Assembly (NCBI GenBank): GCA_046481785.1
Contig: JAWOJF010000075.1
Span: 1 to 21,059, forward strand
Reading direction: 5' to 3'
DNA length: 21,059 nucleotides
Source of the DNA: JAWOJF01 sp046481785
GTDB taxonomy: Bacteria > Bacteroidota > Ignavibacteria > Ignavibacteriales > Ignavibacteriaceae
The notes below the pieces were generated by a model. It was not told the DNA's origin. It did not search any database and saw nothing but the letters and a program-made list of their open reading frames with translations. Positions 8,858-15,454 of this stretch are shown in pieces; the stretch's first letter is position 1; each line of letters opens with the position of its first letter. A program made the position numbers and the translations under genes.

Positions 8858-8861
8858 ATTT

Positions 8862-9821
8862 ATGAAAAAATTTTTATACATCGTTCTTGTTAACATAGCA
8901 GTTTTTACCGGATTATTAATATTCCTTGAATTATTAATACGGTTATTCTTTCCTCAAATTCAAATACCGGGAACCGATCGTAATCTTTTCATAGATAGTG
9001 TCTATTATGATTCTGCCGGACTACTTCCAAATGCCAAAGGTTCCAGTTATGGAATTCCTTTGCAGGTGGATAATAACGGGTTCTGGAAGTTTTCTAAAAA
9101 AGCGGGTAATGGGAAAAGGATCCTCTACATAGGCGATTCGATTACTATGGGAATTGGCGTTGAATCAGATTCAACATTTGCAGGTATTATAAATGATGAG
9201 GAAAATGTACCTGTTTTAAACTCCGCAATGATAGGGTATTCCAGCAAGGATTATTTAAATATAGTAAAAAAAGTAATTGTTGAAGACAGTAACAAACTTA
9301 ATATAACAGGGGTATCGTTATTCTGGTGTTTAAATGATGTTTATGATTATTATCCATATGATACTACTCCGGAATTCAAGCCGGATGGTATTTTGGGCGG
9401 GGCTTTAACCTTCTTCAAAAAAAACTTTAAGTTGTTTTATTTTATAAAAAATTCCTTTACAGACAGGCAGGAATCATATTATTTATATGATGAGAAGTTT
9501 TACAGGGCGGAGAATGAATTCTTCCGGAATTCTTTAGAAAACCTCGTAAAGATTGCCGGTATATTAGAAAAACGGAATATTCCTTTTGAAATATTCTTAT
9601 TCCCTTATGAGTATCAGTTAAGGGGCAATGAGAAAGAGCAAGTCAACCCGCAGGAACTTCTCGCCGATTCACTCTCTAACTATGATATTTCAGTTCACAA
9701 TTTAACATCATCGTTTAAAAGTGTAACTGTTCCAGGAGATTTGTATTTATATGGCGATGGTATTCATTTTTCAAATTCCGGACACAGGGTTGCAGCAGAG
9801 TATATTAAAAGCACACACTAA
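8862..9821 (+). CDS. Membrane-anchored SGNH/GDSL-family hydrolase
   Basis: Esterase or acyl-hydrolase-type protein anchored by one N-terminal helix (residues ~5-29), with the catalytic domain probably outside the cytoplasmic membrane. Block I is GDSITMG with nucleophile S93. N158 in FWCLND fits block III. Block V is DGIHFSNSGH with D299 and H302 completing the triad. Length 319. Family members de-acetylate or acylate glycans or cleave lipid and carbohydrate esters; the substrate cannot be read here. It follows the ABC-F gene after 18 bases that are mostly the palindrome described separately, and is probably co-transcribed. An AGGA five to six bases before the ATG supports the start. No convincing terminator follows. 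Confidence 0.82.
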   Translation: MKKFLYIVLVNIAVFTGLLIFLELLIRLFFPQIQIPGTDRNLFIDSVYYDSAGLLPNAKGSSYGIPLQVDNNGFWKFSKKAGNGKRILYIGDSITMGIGVESDSTFAGIINDEENVPVLNSAMIGYSSKDYLNIVKKVIVEDSNKLNITGVSLFWCLNDVYDYYPYDTTPEFKPDGILGGALTFFKKNFKLFYFIKNSFTDRQESYYLYDEKFYRAENEFFRNSLENLVKIAGILEKRNIPFEIFLFPYEYQLRGNEKEQVNPQELLADSLSNYDISVHNLTSSFKSVTVPGDLYLYGDGIHFSNSGHRVAAEYIKSTH

Positions 9822-9872
9822 ACTTATATATTTTTAATCCCACTAATCTTTTGAAAAATAATATCATTCACA

Positions 9873-9890
9873 GGCTAAAGCCCGTGCTAC
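9873..9890. repeat. Solo REP-like fragment between convergent genes
   Basis: The ten bases GGCTAAAGCC at 9873-9882 are identical to one arm of the long stem in the 19261-19519 element. The bases that follow (CGTGCTAC) resemble that copy's flank, CCATGCTTA. It lies in the 101-base gap between the convergent SGNH and ROK genes and looks like a remnant of the same interspersed repeat family. Confidence 0.45.
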
Positions 9891-9922
9891 AAAGTCATCT
9901 TATTGGGAAATACTGGCTCAGA

Positions 9923-10894
9923 CTATACCTTTACACCTAAAAACTCTTCAGCCAGAGCAATACCGCCCCATAAAGCAGCGTCATCACCAAGTTTGGCGGC
10001 TTTTATCTTTACACCTTTTGCGGCTGCCAGCAGTGCATGATCCTTAAAGGCTTGTTTTATCTTCGGCATCATAAAATGATCGAGAGCCTCTATTACTCCC
10101 CCGCCAAGGATTATCAAATCAAAATTTAAAAGATTGGTAATACTTGCAAGAACAATACCTATAGTTTCGGACGCTTCTGATATTCTTTTTACTACTACTT
10201 TGTCATTAGCATTAACAGCAGCAAGAAGGGCCTTGCTTTTTATTTTTTCTCCGGGCTGCACATACTTGCTGATAACCGTCTTTTTCTTCGCTTTTACATC
10301 TTCAAGGATATTACGGGTTATTGCGGTCCGGCTGGCAACTGCCTCAAAACAGCCCCGGTTGCCGCAGCCGCAAAGCGGCCCGTCTTTCTGAACAACAAAA
10401 TGTCCTATCTCGCCGGCAACATAGTTTATACCGCGATAAATCTTTTCATCAAAAAATAATGCTCCGCCAATGCCTGTACCGATAAACATAACGAACATAT
10501 CTTTAGCATCTTTTCCAAGTCCGAATTTTTTAATACCAAGAGCACCAAGGTTAACATCATTTTCAATCAAAACAGGATATGGAATCAATGCCTGCAATTT
10601 TTCTTTGATATTAAAATTTTTCAGTCCCAGGTTAGGTGCCAAGCCAATAATGCCTGTAACAGGGTTAACAGAACCCGGCACTCCGAGACACACAGCCTTC
10701 ACATTTTTTTTTGATAATCCGGCTTGTTTTACTGTATCGCTAATTATTGAAGCAAGTGCTTTAATATAGCTGGCCGGAGAAGAATCAGAATTTGTAGGCT
10801 TCTTTACACGTGCTATAATTCCCCGGGAATTTATTGCTGCTGCAAGAATTTTTGTCCCCCCCATATCAACACTTATTACACAATCCTTTTCCAG
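9923..10894 (-). CDS. ROK-family sugar kinase (glucokinase-like), probable CTG start
   Basis: Cytoplasmic ATP-dependent hexose kinase of the ROK family, probably acting on glucose or an N-acetylhexosamine. Counting from CTG at 10894: phosphate-binding VDMGGTK (~9-15), catalytic ENDVN with D113, second nucleotide loop IGTGIGGALFF (~138-148), GEIGH with zinc ligand H165, the zinc cluster CGCGNRGC (C175, C177, C182), and LGGGV (~263). The first ATG is at 10864, but starting there deletes the first beta strand and splits VDMGGTK. The frame is open upstream only to a TAA at about 10942 and contains no ATG, GTG or TTG there. A perfect GGAGG (10899-10903) stands four bases before the in-frame CTG, so I choose CTG (323 residues). 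The lone monocistronic position gives no clue to the pathway. Confidence 0.88.
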   Translation of the reverse strand: MEKDCVISVDMGGTKILAAAINSRGIIARVKKPTNSDSSPASYIKALASIISDTVKQAGLSKKNVKAVCLGVPGSVNPVTGIIGLAPNLGLKNFNIKEKLQALIPYPVLIENDVNLGALGIKKFGLGKDAKDMFVMFIGTGIGGALFFDEKIYRGINYVAGEIGHFVVQKDGPLCGCGNRGCFEAVASRTAITRNILEDVKAKKKTVISKYVQPGEKIKSKALLAAVNANDKVVVKRISEASETIGIVLASITNLLNFDLIILGGGVIEALDHFMMPKIKQAFKDHALLAAAKGVKIKAAKLGDDAALWGGIALAEEFLGVKV

Positions 10895-10917
10895 AATACC
10901 TCCGCATTTTGTACAGA

Positions 10918-10946
10918 AAAATAGTAAAGAATAAGACGGTTATCAA
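10918..10946 (-). promoter_or_regulatory. Candidate ROK kinase promoter
   Basis: On the minus strand TTGATA (10946-10941) and TATTTT (10923-10918) are 17 bases apart. The start would be near 10911, leaving a short leader that holds GGAGG just before the proposed CTG codon at 10894. Confidence 0.4.
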
Positions 10947-10948
10947 AA

Positions 10949-10978
10949 TTGTTTTTTTAACAGAATTATCTTTATAAA
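10949..10978 (+). promoter_or_regulatory. Candidate rsmA operon promoter
   Basis: TTGTTT (10949-10954), an 18-base spacer, and TATAAA (10973-10978) point towards rsmA. The start would be near 10985, about 85 bases before the ATG. It is back-to-back with the ROK promoter candidate in a 175-base divergent region. The match is moderate in AT-rich DNA. Confidence 0.3.
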
Positions 10979-11069
10979 TACTAATATTTTTACTTCAGTA
11001 TGTACTGTAAAACTCCTCTCCTTATATCTTACTCAGGGATATTTAGCCTTATTTTTCCTAATTTGAATA

Positions 11070-11888
11070 ATGAAAAATCCTAAACCTTTAAAGAGATTCG
11101 GGCAGAATTATTTAACTGATCAGAATATCTTATCTAAAATAGCCGAAGAGGTAAATCCGCAGCCGGGAGATAAAATTATAGAGATTGGCCCCGGTACCGG
11201 TGCTTTAACGGCAAAACTGCTGGAAAAGATACCATCTATTACTGCTGTTGAAATTGATACAAGAGTAATAGAAGAATTAAAACTTTCATACCCTGAAATA
11301 AACCTAATAAGGGGAGATTTTTTAGATATTGATCTTACAGAACTGTATGATAATAAAAAACTAAGAATTGCAGGAAATATCCCTTATAATTTAACTTCAC
11401 CAATCCTGTTTAAATTAATTGAAAACAATAATATAATTTCAGATGCTGTCCTGATGGTTCAGTTTGAGGTTGCCCAAAGAATGACCGCACAAAAAGGGAG
11501 CAAAGATTACAGTATATTATCTGTTATTCTTAAATATTTTTCTGATGTAAAAATATCTTTTAAAGTATCACCTAATGTTTTTTATCCAAAACCGAAAGTA
11601 TACTCTGCTGTTATTCATATTTTTATGAAAGAGAAACAAACCAGTAAAGAAGCCGACAGGTATTTAATTAAAATGGTAAAAGCAGCGTTCGGAAACAGGA
11701 GAAAAACTCTTAAAAATTCCCTAAGTAATAGTATATTTGGTAATATTAATTTTTCGGGTTCCGGGATTGATTTGTCTCTTCGTGCTGAGCAGCTTGATCT
11801 GGAAGATTTTGTTAAACTTGCGGAGTATGCCCGAATTTATCAGAAAAACAATACTGTTCTACCGGATATGCAGAATTTCCCGGAATAA
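11070..11888 (+). CDS. rsmA: 16S rRNA dimethyladenosine transferase
   Basis: RsmA (KsgA) dimethylates two adjacent adenines in the 3' terminal hairpin of 16S rRNA during late 30S assembly, using S-adenosylmethionine. The N-terminus has the family start KRFGQNYLTDQNIL (8-21). SAM motif I is IEIGPGTGALT (37-47), the acidic residue after strand 2 is in AVEIDTR, and the catalytic loop is NIPYN (103-107). FYPKPKVYSAV and AFGNRRKTLKNSL (206-218) belong to the C-terminal rRNA-binding part. Length 272 is normal. There is no Shine-Dalgarno ahead of the ATG. The PAP2 gene starts 13 bases after its stop, so it heads a three-gene run with the phosphatase and menG. Confidence 0.95.
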   Translation: MKNPKPLKRFGQNYLTDQNILSKIAEEVNPQPGDKIIEIGPGTGALTAKLLEKIPSITAVEIDTRVIEELKLSYPEINLIRGDFLDIDLTELYDNKKLRIAGNIPYNLTSPILFKLIENNNIISDAVLMVQFEVAQRMTAQKGSKDYSILSVILKYFSDVKISFKVSPNVFYPKPKVYSAVIHIFMKEKQTSKEADRYLIKMVKAAFGNRRKTLKNSLSNSIFGNINFSGSGIDLSLRAEQLDLEDFVKLAEYARIYQKNNTVLPDMQNFPE

Positions 11889-11901
11889 TAATAAAACCTG
11901 A

Positions 11902-12870
11902 ATGCACAGAATAAAATCCTTTTTACATAATTTAAAAGCCTACGACCTGGTGGTTGTGGTTTTTTGTATTTTTTTATCACTAATAAATATCTTTTACCAG
12001 GATAAAATTCCGCAGTGGCAGTCTTTTATACTGATTAATATTGGTATTATAATTTTTGCATTCATTCTTGCCTATCTTGAAGATAAATACAACAGCAGAA
12101 TCATAAGGATTATACATTACTGGTATATTGCTCCCCTTATTCTTCTAACATTTAAACAGCTTTATTTTATTATTAAACCTATCCGCGGCGAAGATTTCGA
12201 TCATTTATTTATTGCCGCAGACAGATGGCTGTTTGGAACCGATCCTACGCATTTTCTTTACCAGTTTTCTCATCCGGTATTAACTGAAATTTTGCAAATT
12301 ATATACGGACTTTTCTATTTCCTTCCTATTATTTTAGCTCTTGCACTGCTAAGAAAAAGAAAGTACCTCGCTACAGATTATGCAGTCTTCTCTGTTATTT
12401 ATGGATTTTATCTTTCTTACCTTGGCTATTTTGCTCTCCCCGGAATAGGGCCAAGATTTATACTGCATGATTTTCATTCTATAAACACCGAACTTCCGGG
12501 ATTATGGGCTACAAATTTTTTAAGAGAGCTTATTAACATTGGAGAATCGATACCTGCCGGTACTCCTAACCCCGCAGAGGTAGTGCAAAGGGATATTTTT
12601 CCCAGCGGCCATACAATGATTACCCTTATAGTAATGTATTTATCAGTAAAATTAAAAAGCCGTTCAAAATATTTTTTATTACCGGCAGGTGCTCTGCTTA
12701 TTTTCTCTACTGTTTATTTAAGGTATCATTATGTAATTGATTTAATCGGCGGACTGGTATTTATGATTTTTTCTGTATGGTCCGGAAAGCATTTGTTTAA
12801 CTGGTGGCAGCGCAGAGTAGGAAAGGAAGAGTTTGAATACAGCTTAAACTTAGATGAGAAAAAGGAATAA
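11902..12870 (+). CDS. PAP2-superfamily membrane phosphatase or phosphotransferase
   Basis: Polytopic inner-membrane protein of the PAP2 superfamily, closest in layout to the Aur1/inositolphosphotransferase-like branch. I see six to seven hydrophobic segments (about 14-32, 40-58, 70-91, 126-150, 160-179, 258-272 and 279-294). The catalytic signature is split as usual: LPGIGPR (179-185), FPSGHTM with H237, and YLRYHYVIDLIGG with H276 and D280. These residues act on phosphate esters of lipids such as phosphatidate, phosphatidylglycerol phosphate or undecaprenyl diphosphate; which one cannot be told. It sits between rsmA and menG and ends six bases before menG; AAAGGA near its 3' end can serve as menG's ribosome binding site. 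Isoprenoid-quinone or lipid-carrier context is possible but unproven. Confidence 0.82.
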   Translation: MHRIKSFLHNLKAYDLVVVVFCIFLSLINIFYQDKIPQWQSFILINIGIIIFAFILAYLEDKYNSRIIRIIHYWYIAPLILLTFKQLYFIIKPIRGEDFDHLFIAADRWLFGTDPTHFLYQFSHPVLTEILQIIYGLFYFLPIILALALLRKRKYLATDYAVFSVIYGFYLSYLGYFALPGIGPRFILHDFHSINTELPGLWATNFLRELINIGESIPAGTPNPAEVVQRDIFPSGHTMITLIVMYLSVKLKSRSKYFLLPAGALLIFSTVYLRYHYVIDLIGGLVFMIFSVWSGKHLFNWWQRRVGKEEFEYSLNLDEKKE

Positions 12871-12876
12871 TGAATA

Positions 12877-13560
12877 ATGAGTGAAAAGAAAAAACAGGTA
12901 AAAAGAATTTTTGATTCTATTGCCGGAAGGTATGACCTGTTAAATCATCTGTTAAGCTTCGGTATTGATAAGTATTGGCGGAAAAAGGCATTAAAACTAT
13001 CCGGGATTACTTCCGATTCAATACTGCTGGATGTTGCATGCGGGACGGGAGATGTTGCAATTGAAGCTAAAAGATACGGCGTTAAAAATATATTTGGCGC
13101 TGATTTCTCACATAATATGCTGATGTTGTTCAATAAAAAAAGTGAATGGATAGCCGGCAGAAATGTTCAAATGGTTGCAGAAAAAATGCCTGTAAAAAAC
13201 AATACGATAACGCATATTACCGTAGCCTTCGGTGTAAGAAATTTTTATGATATCCAGGCAGGGTTTAATTCCTTCTTCAGGGTATTAAAGGATAAGGGTA
13301 AAGCCGTTATTATTGAGTTCAGGATGCCTGCTGATCCTTTATTCAAAACATTATATAAGTTTTACTTTAAAAAAATCCTTCCTGTTATAGGAGGAGTGAT
13401 ATCGGGAGATAAAGAAGCGTATATGTATCTGCCAAGATCTGTAGAAGAATTTGATGAGAAAGTTAATTTATCCCTATTATTAAAAAATTCGGGGTTCAGT
13501 AAAATTAATGTCCATTCCCTGTCACTTGGAATAGTACAGGTGATAATTGCAGAAAAATAA
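12877..13560 (+). CDS. menG: Demethylmenaquinone methyltransferase (MenG/UbiE family)
   Basis: SAM-dependent C-methyltransferase that converts demethylmenaquinone to menaquinone at the last step of the pathway. The N-terminus has the UbiE hallmark (V-RIFDSIAGRYDLLNHLLSFG). SAM motif I is LDVACGTGD (51-59), followed by GADFSHNML. AFGVRNF (117-123) and AYMYLPRSVEEF (181-192) are family-specific. Length 227 is typical. MenG is preferred over UbiE because this kind of organism respires with menaquinone, but the family name does not decide this. The gene ends in a 14-base tandem duplication (see repeat at 13547) and converges on the histidine kinase gene with only 14 bases between their stops and no terminator. 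Confidence 0.92.
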   Translation: MSEKKKQVKRIFDSIAGRYDLLNHLLSFGIDKYWRKKALKLSGITSDSILLDVACGTGDVAIEAKRYGVKNIFGADFSHNMLMLFNKKSEWIAGRNVQMVAEKMPVKNNTITHITVAFGVRNFYDIQAGFNSFFRVLKDKGKAVIIEFRMPADPLFKTLYKFYFKKILPVIGGVISGDKEAYMYLPRSVEEFDEKVNLSLLLKNSGFSKINVHSLSLGIVQVIIAEK

Positions 13561-13574
13561 TTGCCGAAAAATAA
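13547..13574. repeat. 14-base tandem duplication filling the menG/histidine kinase gap
   Basis: TTGCAGAAAAATAA (13547-13560, the end of menG including its stop) is followed directly by TTGCCGAAAAATAA (13561-13574), one mismatch in 14. The second copy exactly fills the intergenic space before the kinase stop codon on the other strand. Confidence 0.8.
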
Positions 13575-15083
13575 TTAACCGACAGGAACAGTAATCACAA
13601 ACTCAGCCCCATTTCCTCTAACCAATTTCACACTTCCATTAAGCTGATAAGCAAGGTTTTGGACAAGCTCCAGCCCAAGAGTCTCGGTTTTGGTAATATC
13701 CAGATCCTCAGAGACCCCAACACCGTTATCTTTTACTGAAATGCCGAACAGTCCTTCATTATCCAGATAAAGATTTATTGTAATATGCGGGGTTGAAATA
13801 CCCTGAAAAGCATGTTTTAAACAATTGGTAAGAAGTTCGTTTACTATTAGTCCTAATGGTATGGCAGAGTCAATTGGGAAAAAAATCTCTTTATGCTGAA
13901 AATTTAATGTAAGATTTTTAGTATAAAAATTATATGTGCTGCAGAGATGCATAACCAGGTCTTTTATATAATCAATAATATTTATATGCGACAAAGATTT
14001 TGATTCATAAAGTTTCTGGTGAATTAATGCCATAGAGCTGATACGCTGCTGACACTCGCTAAATATATCCTTAAGGGACTCTTCTTTTATATATGAGGAC
14101 TGAATATTTAACAAACTGGAAACCATCTGCAGATTGTTTTTAACACGGTGATGTATTTCCTTAAGCAGCACAGTTTTCTCTTTCAAAGATGCAGTAATTC
14201 TCTCTTCCTCAAGAACATGCATTGTGATATTTGTTAAGGTTATAATATAACCCTGTACCTTATCCTGTTCACCGCCGGAAAGCGATCCGGCTTTACATAT
14301 AAGATTAAAAGCTTCACCATCTTTTCTTTGATATAAAACTTCCAGTTGTACCGGCAGTATGCCTGTAAGAACTTTGTTTAAAGAAATACTATTTTTCATA
14401 TCATCTTCAAAAGTAAAAACAGAATCAAACGGCATATTAAGTAATGATTCTCCTGCCAGTTTTTCGGCACCCCTGCTTGCCCGTATTATTTTTGCAGATT
14501 CATCGCAAACAATAATTGCGTCTACTGCCTGTTCTATAACCGAGCGCGCCAGCTTTTCAGCCGCAAAAAGTTCCTCGTTTTTCTTTTGCTCGGTCAAATC
14601 TGTGATGGTCAGGCAAATTACAGGATTACTGTCTTCAGATGGAATACTATTAAGACATACAGACACAGGAACTAAAGTCCCCTCGCCTGTTAAAAGATTT
14701 ATCTCAATCCTGGAATTTTCACTATGTACCTTGAGGAATTCGGTAAACCTGTCAAGGTCTGAAATGCCCACCCATTTAAAAACTGAAGAGCCGATAATAA
14801 ATTCAAACGGAATATTAAGCAGCTGGGCAAATTTAGTATTTGAAAAAGCAATTGCGCCTTCCCCCGATATAGTTATTGCACCTTCATTGATTTGCTCAAC
14901 TATCATCCGGTAAGGGCTATCGGCGTCTTTCAACGTCCAGACCTGTTCACCGCTTTTAGTAGATATAAGAAGAGCATCAACTTTATTATACTTAATAGCT
15001 TCTATTGTTTCTTCTGCTTCAATAAGCCGCTGCATCAGGTCTTCAATAGAATGGTCTTTGCTTTGTTTAAATATTTCCTTCAT
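13575..15083 (-). CDS. Soluble two-PAS sensor histidine kinase of the HisKA_2 type, linked to KaiBC
   Basis: Cytoplasmic histidine kinase without transmembrane segments. Residues ~15-50 form a short helical leader with EAEETIEAIKYNKVDALLIS. PAS 1 lies at ~55-165 and PAS 2 at ~180-290; no haem or flavin signature is obvious to me. The dimerisation/phosphoacceptor region is HisKA_2: LLKEIHHRVKNNLQMVSSLL with H311 (or H312). The HATPase domain has NELLTNCLKHAF (N415), DNGVG (452-456) and TLGLELV (468-474). It starts 26 bases after kaiB and is surely in the same transcript. It lacks the thioredoxin-like KaiB-homologous domain of cyanobacterial SasA, so it would have to contact KaiC or KaiB through its PAS or leader region (inference). 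No response regulator is encoded in the window. The ribosome binding site is weak (AAAAAG). Confidence 0.9.
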   Translation of the reverse strand: MKEIFKQSKDHSIEDLMQRLIEAEETIEAIKYNKVDALLISTKSGEQVWTLKDADSPYRMIVEQINEGAITISGEGAIAFSNTKFAQLLNIPFEFIIGSSVFKWVGISDLDRFTEFLKVHSENSRIEINLLTGEGTLVPVSVCLNSIPSEDSNPVICLTITDLTEQKKNEELFAAEKLARSVIEQAVDAIIVCDESAKIIRASRGAEKLAGESLLNMPFDSVFTFEDDMKNSISLNKVLTGILPVQLEVLYQRKDGEAFNLICKAGSLSGGEQDKVQGYIITLTNITMHVLEEERITASLKEKTVLLKEIHHRVKNNLQMVSSLLNIQSSYIKEESLKDIFSECQQRISSMALIHQKLYESKSLSHINIIDYIKDLVMHLCSTYNFYTKNLTLNFQHKEIFFPIDSAIPLGLIVNELLTNCLKHAFQGISTPHITINLYLDNEGLFGISVKDNGVGVSEDLDITKTETLGLELVQNLAYQLNGSVKLVRGNGAEFVITVPVG

Positions 15084-15109
15084 AGTTTCACTTTTTCAAA
15101 AAAAAAGAA

Positions 15110-15454
15110 TTATTCTTTCAACGGTTGAATATCCAATCCAATTAGAAGGCGTTCGGTATTTGAGAGATCACCAATAATTTTCCTTACAGGTGCGGGCAGT
15201 TTCTTTACAAGCGTTGGAATTGCCAGAATCTGATCACCCTGTGCCAGCTTTGGATTTTTTAACAGGTCTATAATTTCAATTTTATATTTTCCGGGCAAAT
15301 GCTCATCACAAACTTTTTTCAGGTTGGAAAATGCAGCAATAGACCTTGGGGTTTGCCCGGCAACATACAGACGCAGTTCAAACGGCTTTTCCTTTTTTGT
15401 TTTAGGAGTTTTAGCTTTCTTCACCTCTGTTGTTTTAGCCGGACTTTTTGCCAT
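15110..15454 (-). CDS. kaiB: KaiB, clock protein with lysine-rich N-terminal tail
   Basis: KaiB binds the ATPase rings of KaiC and in Cyanobacteria switches fold to drive the circadian cycle. The core (~26-109) reads FELRLYVAGQTPRSIAAF, then LLKNPKLAQGDQILAIPTLV, then LPAPVRKIIGDLSNTERLL, which is very close to the cyanobacterial protein, including the IIGDLS region involved in fold switching. I start at ATG 15454, with AAGG nine bases upstream; a GTG at 15463 would add three residues but leaves no room for a ribosome binding site. Residues 1-25 are an extra tail with nine lysines, absent from short cyanobacterial KaiB. The gene overlaps the end of kaiC by 20 bases in another frame, implying translational coupling. 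Confidence 0.94.
   Translation of the reverse strand: MAKSPAKTTEVKKAKTPKTKKEKPFELRLYVAGQTPRSIAAFSNLKKVCDEHLPGKYKIEIIDLLKNPKLAQGDQILAIPTLVKKLPAPVRKIIGDLSNTERLLIGLDIQPLKE

Noticed and set aside
14359..14913. 184-codon plus-strand open frame inside the histidine kinase
   Set aside because: It lies wholly antisense to a gene with clear kinase motifs and its product has no recognisable features; other long antisense frames in the window were rejected for the same reason.
13575..15083. The kinase as SasA
   Set aside because: It has two PAS domains and HisKA_2 rather than the KaiB-like sensor domain and HisKA of SasA.
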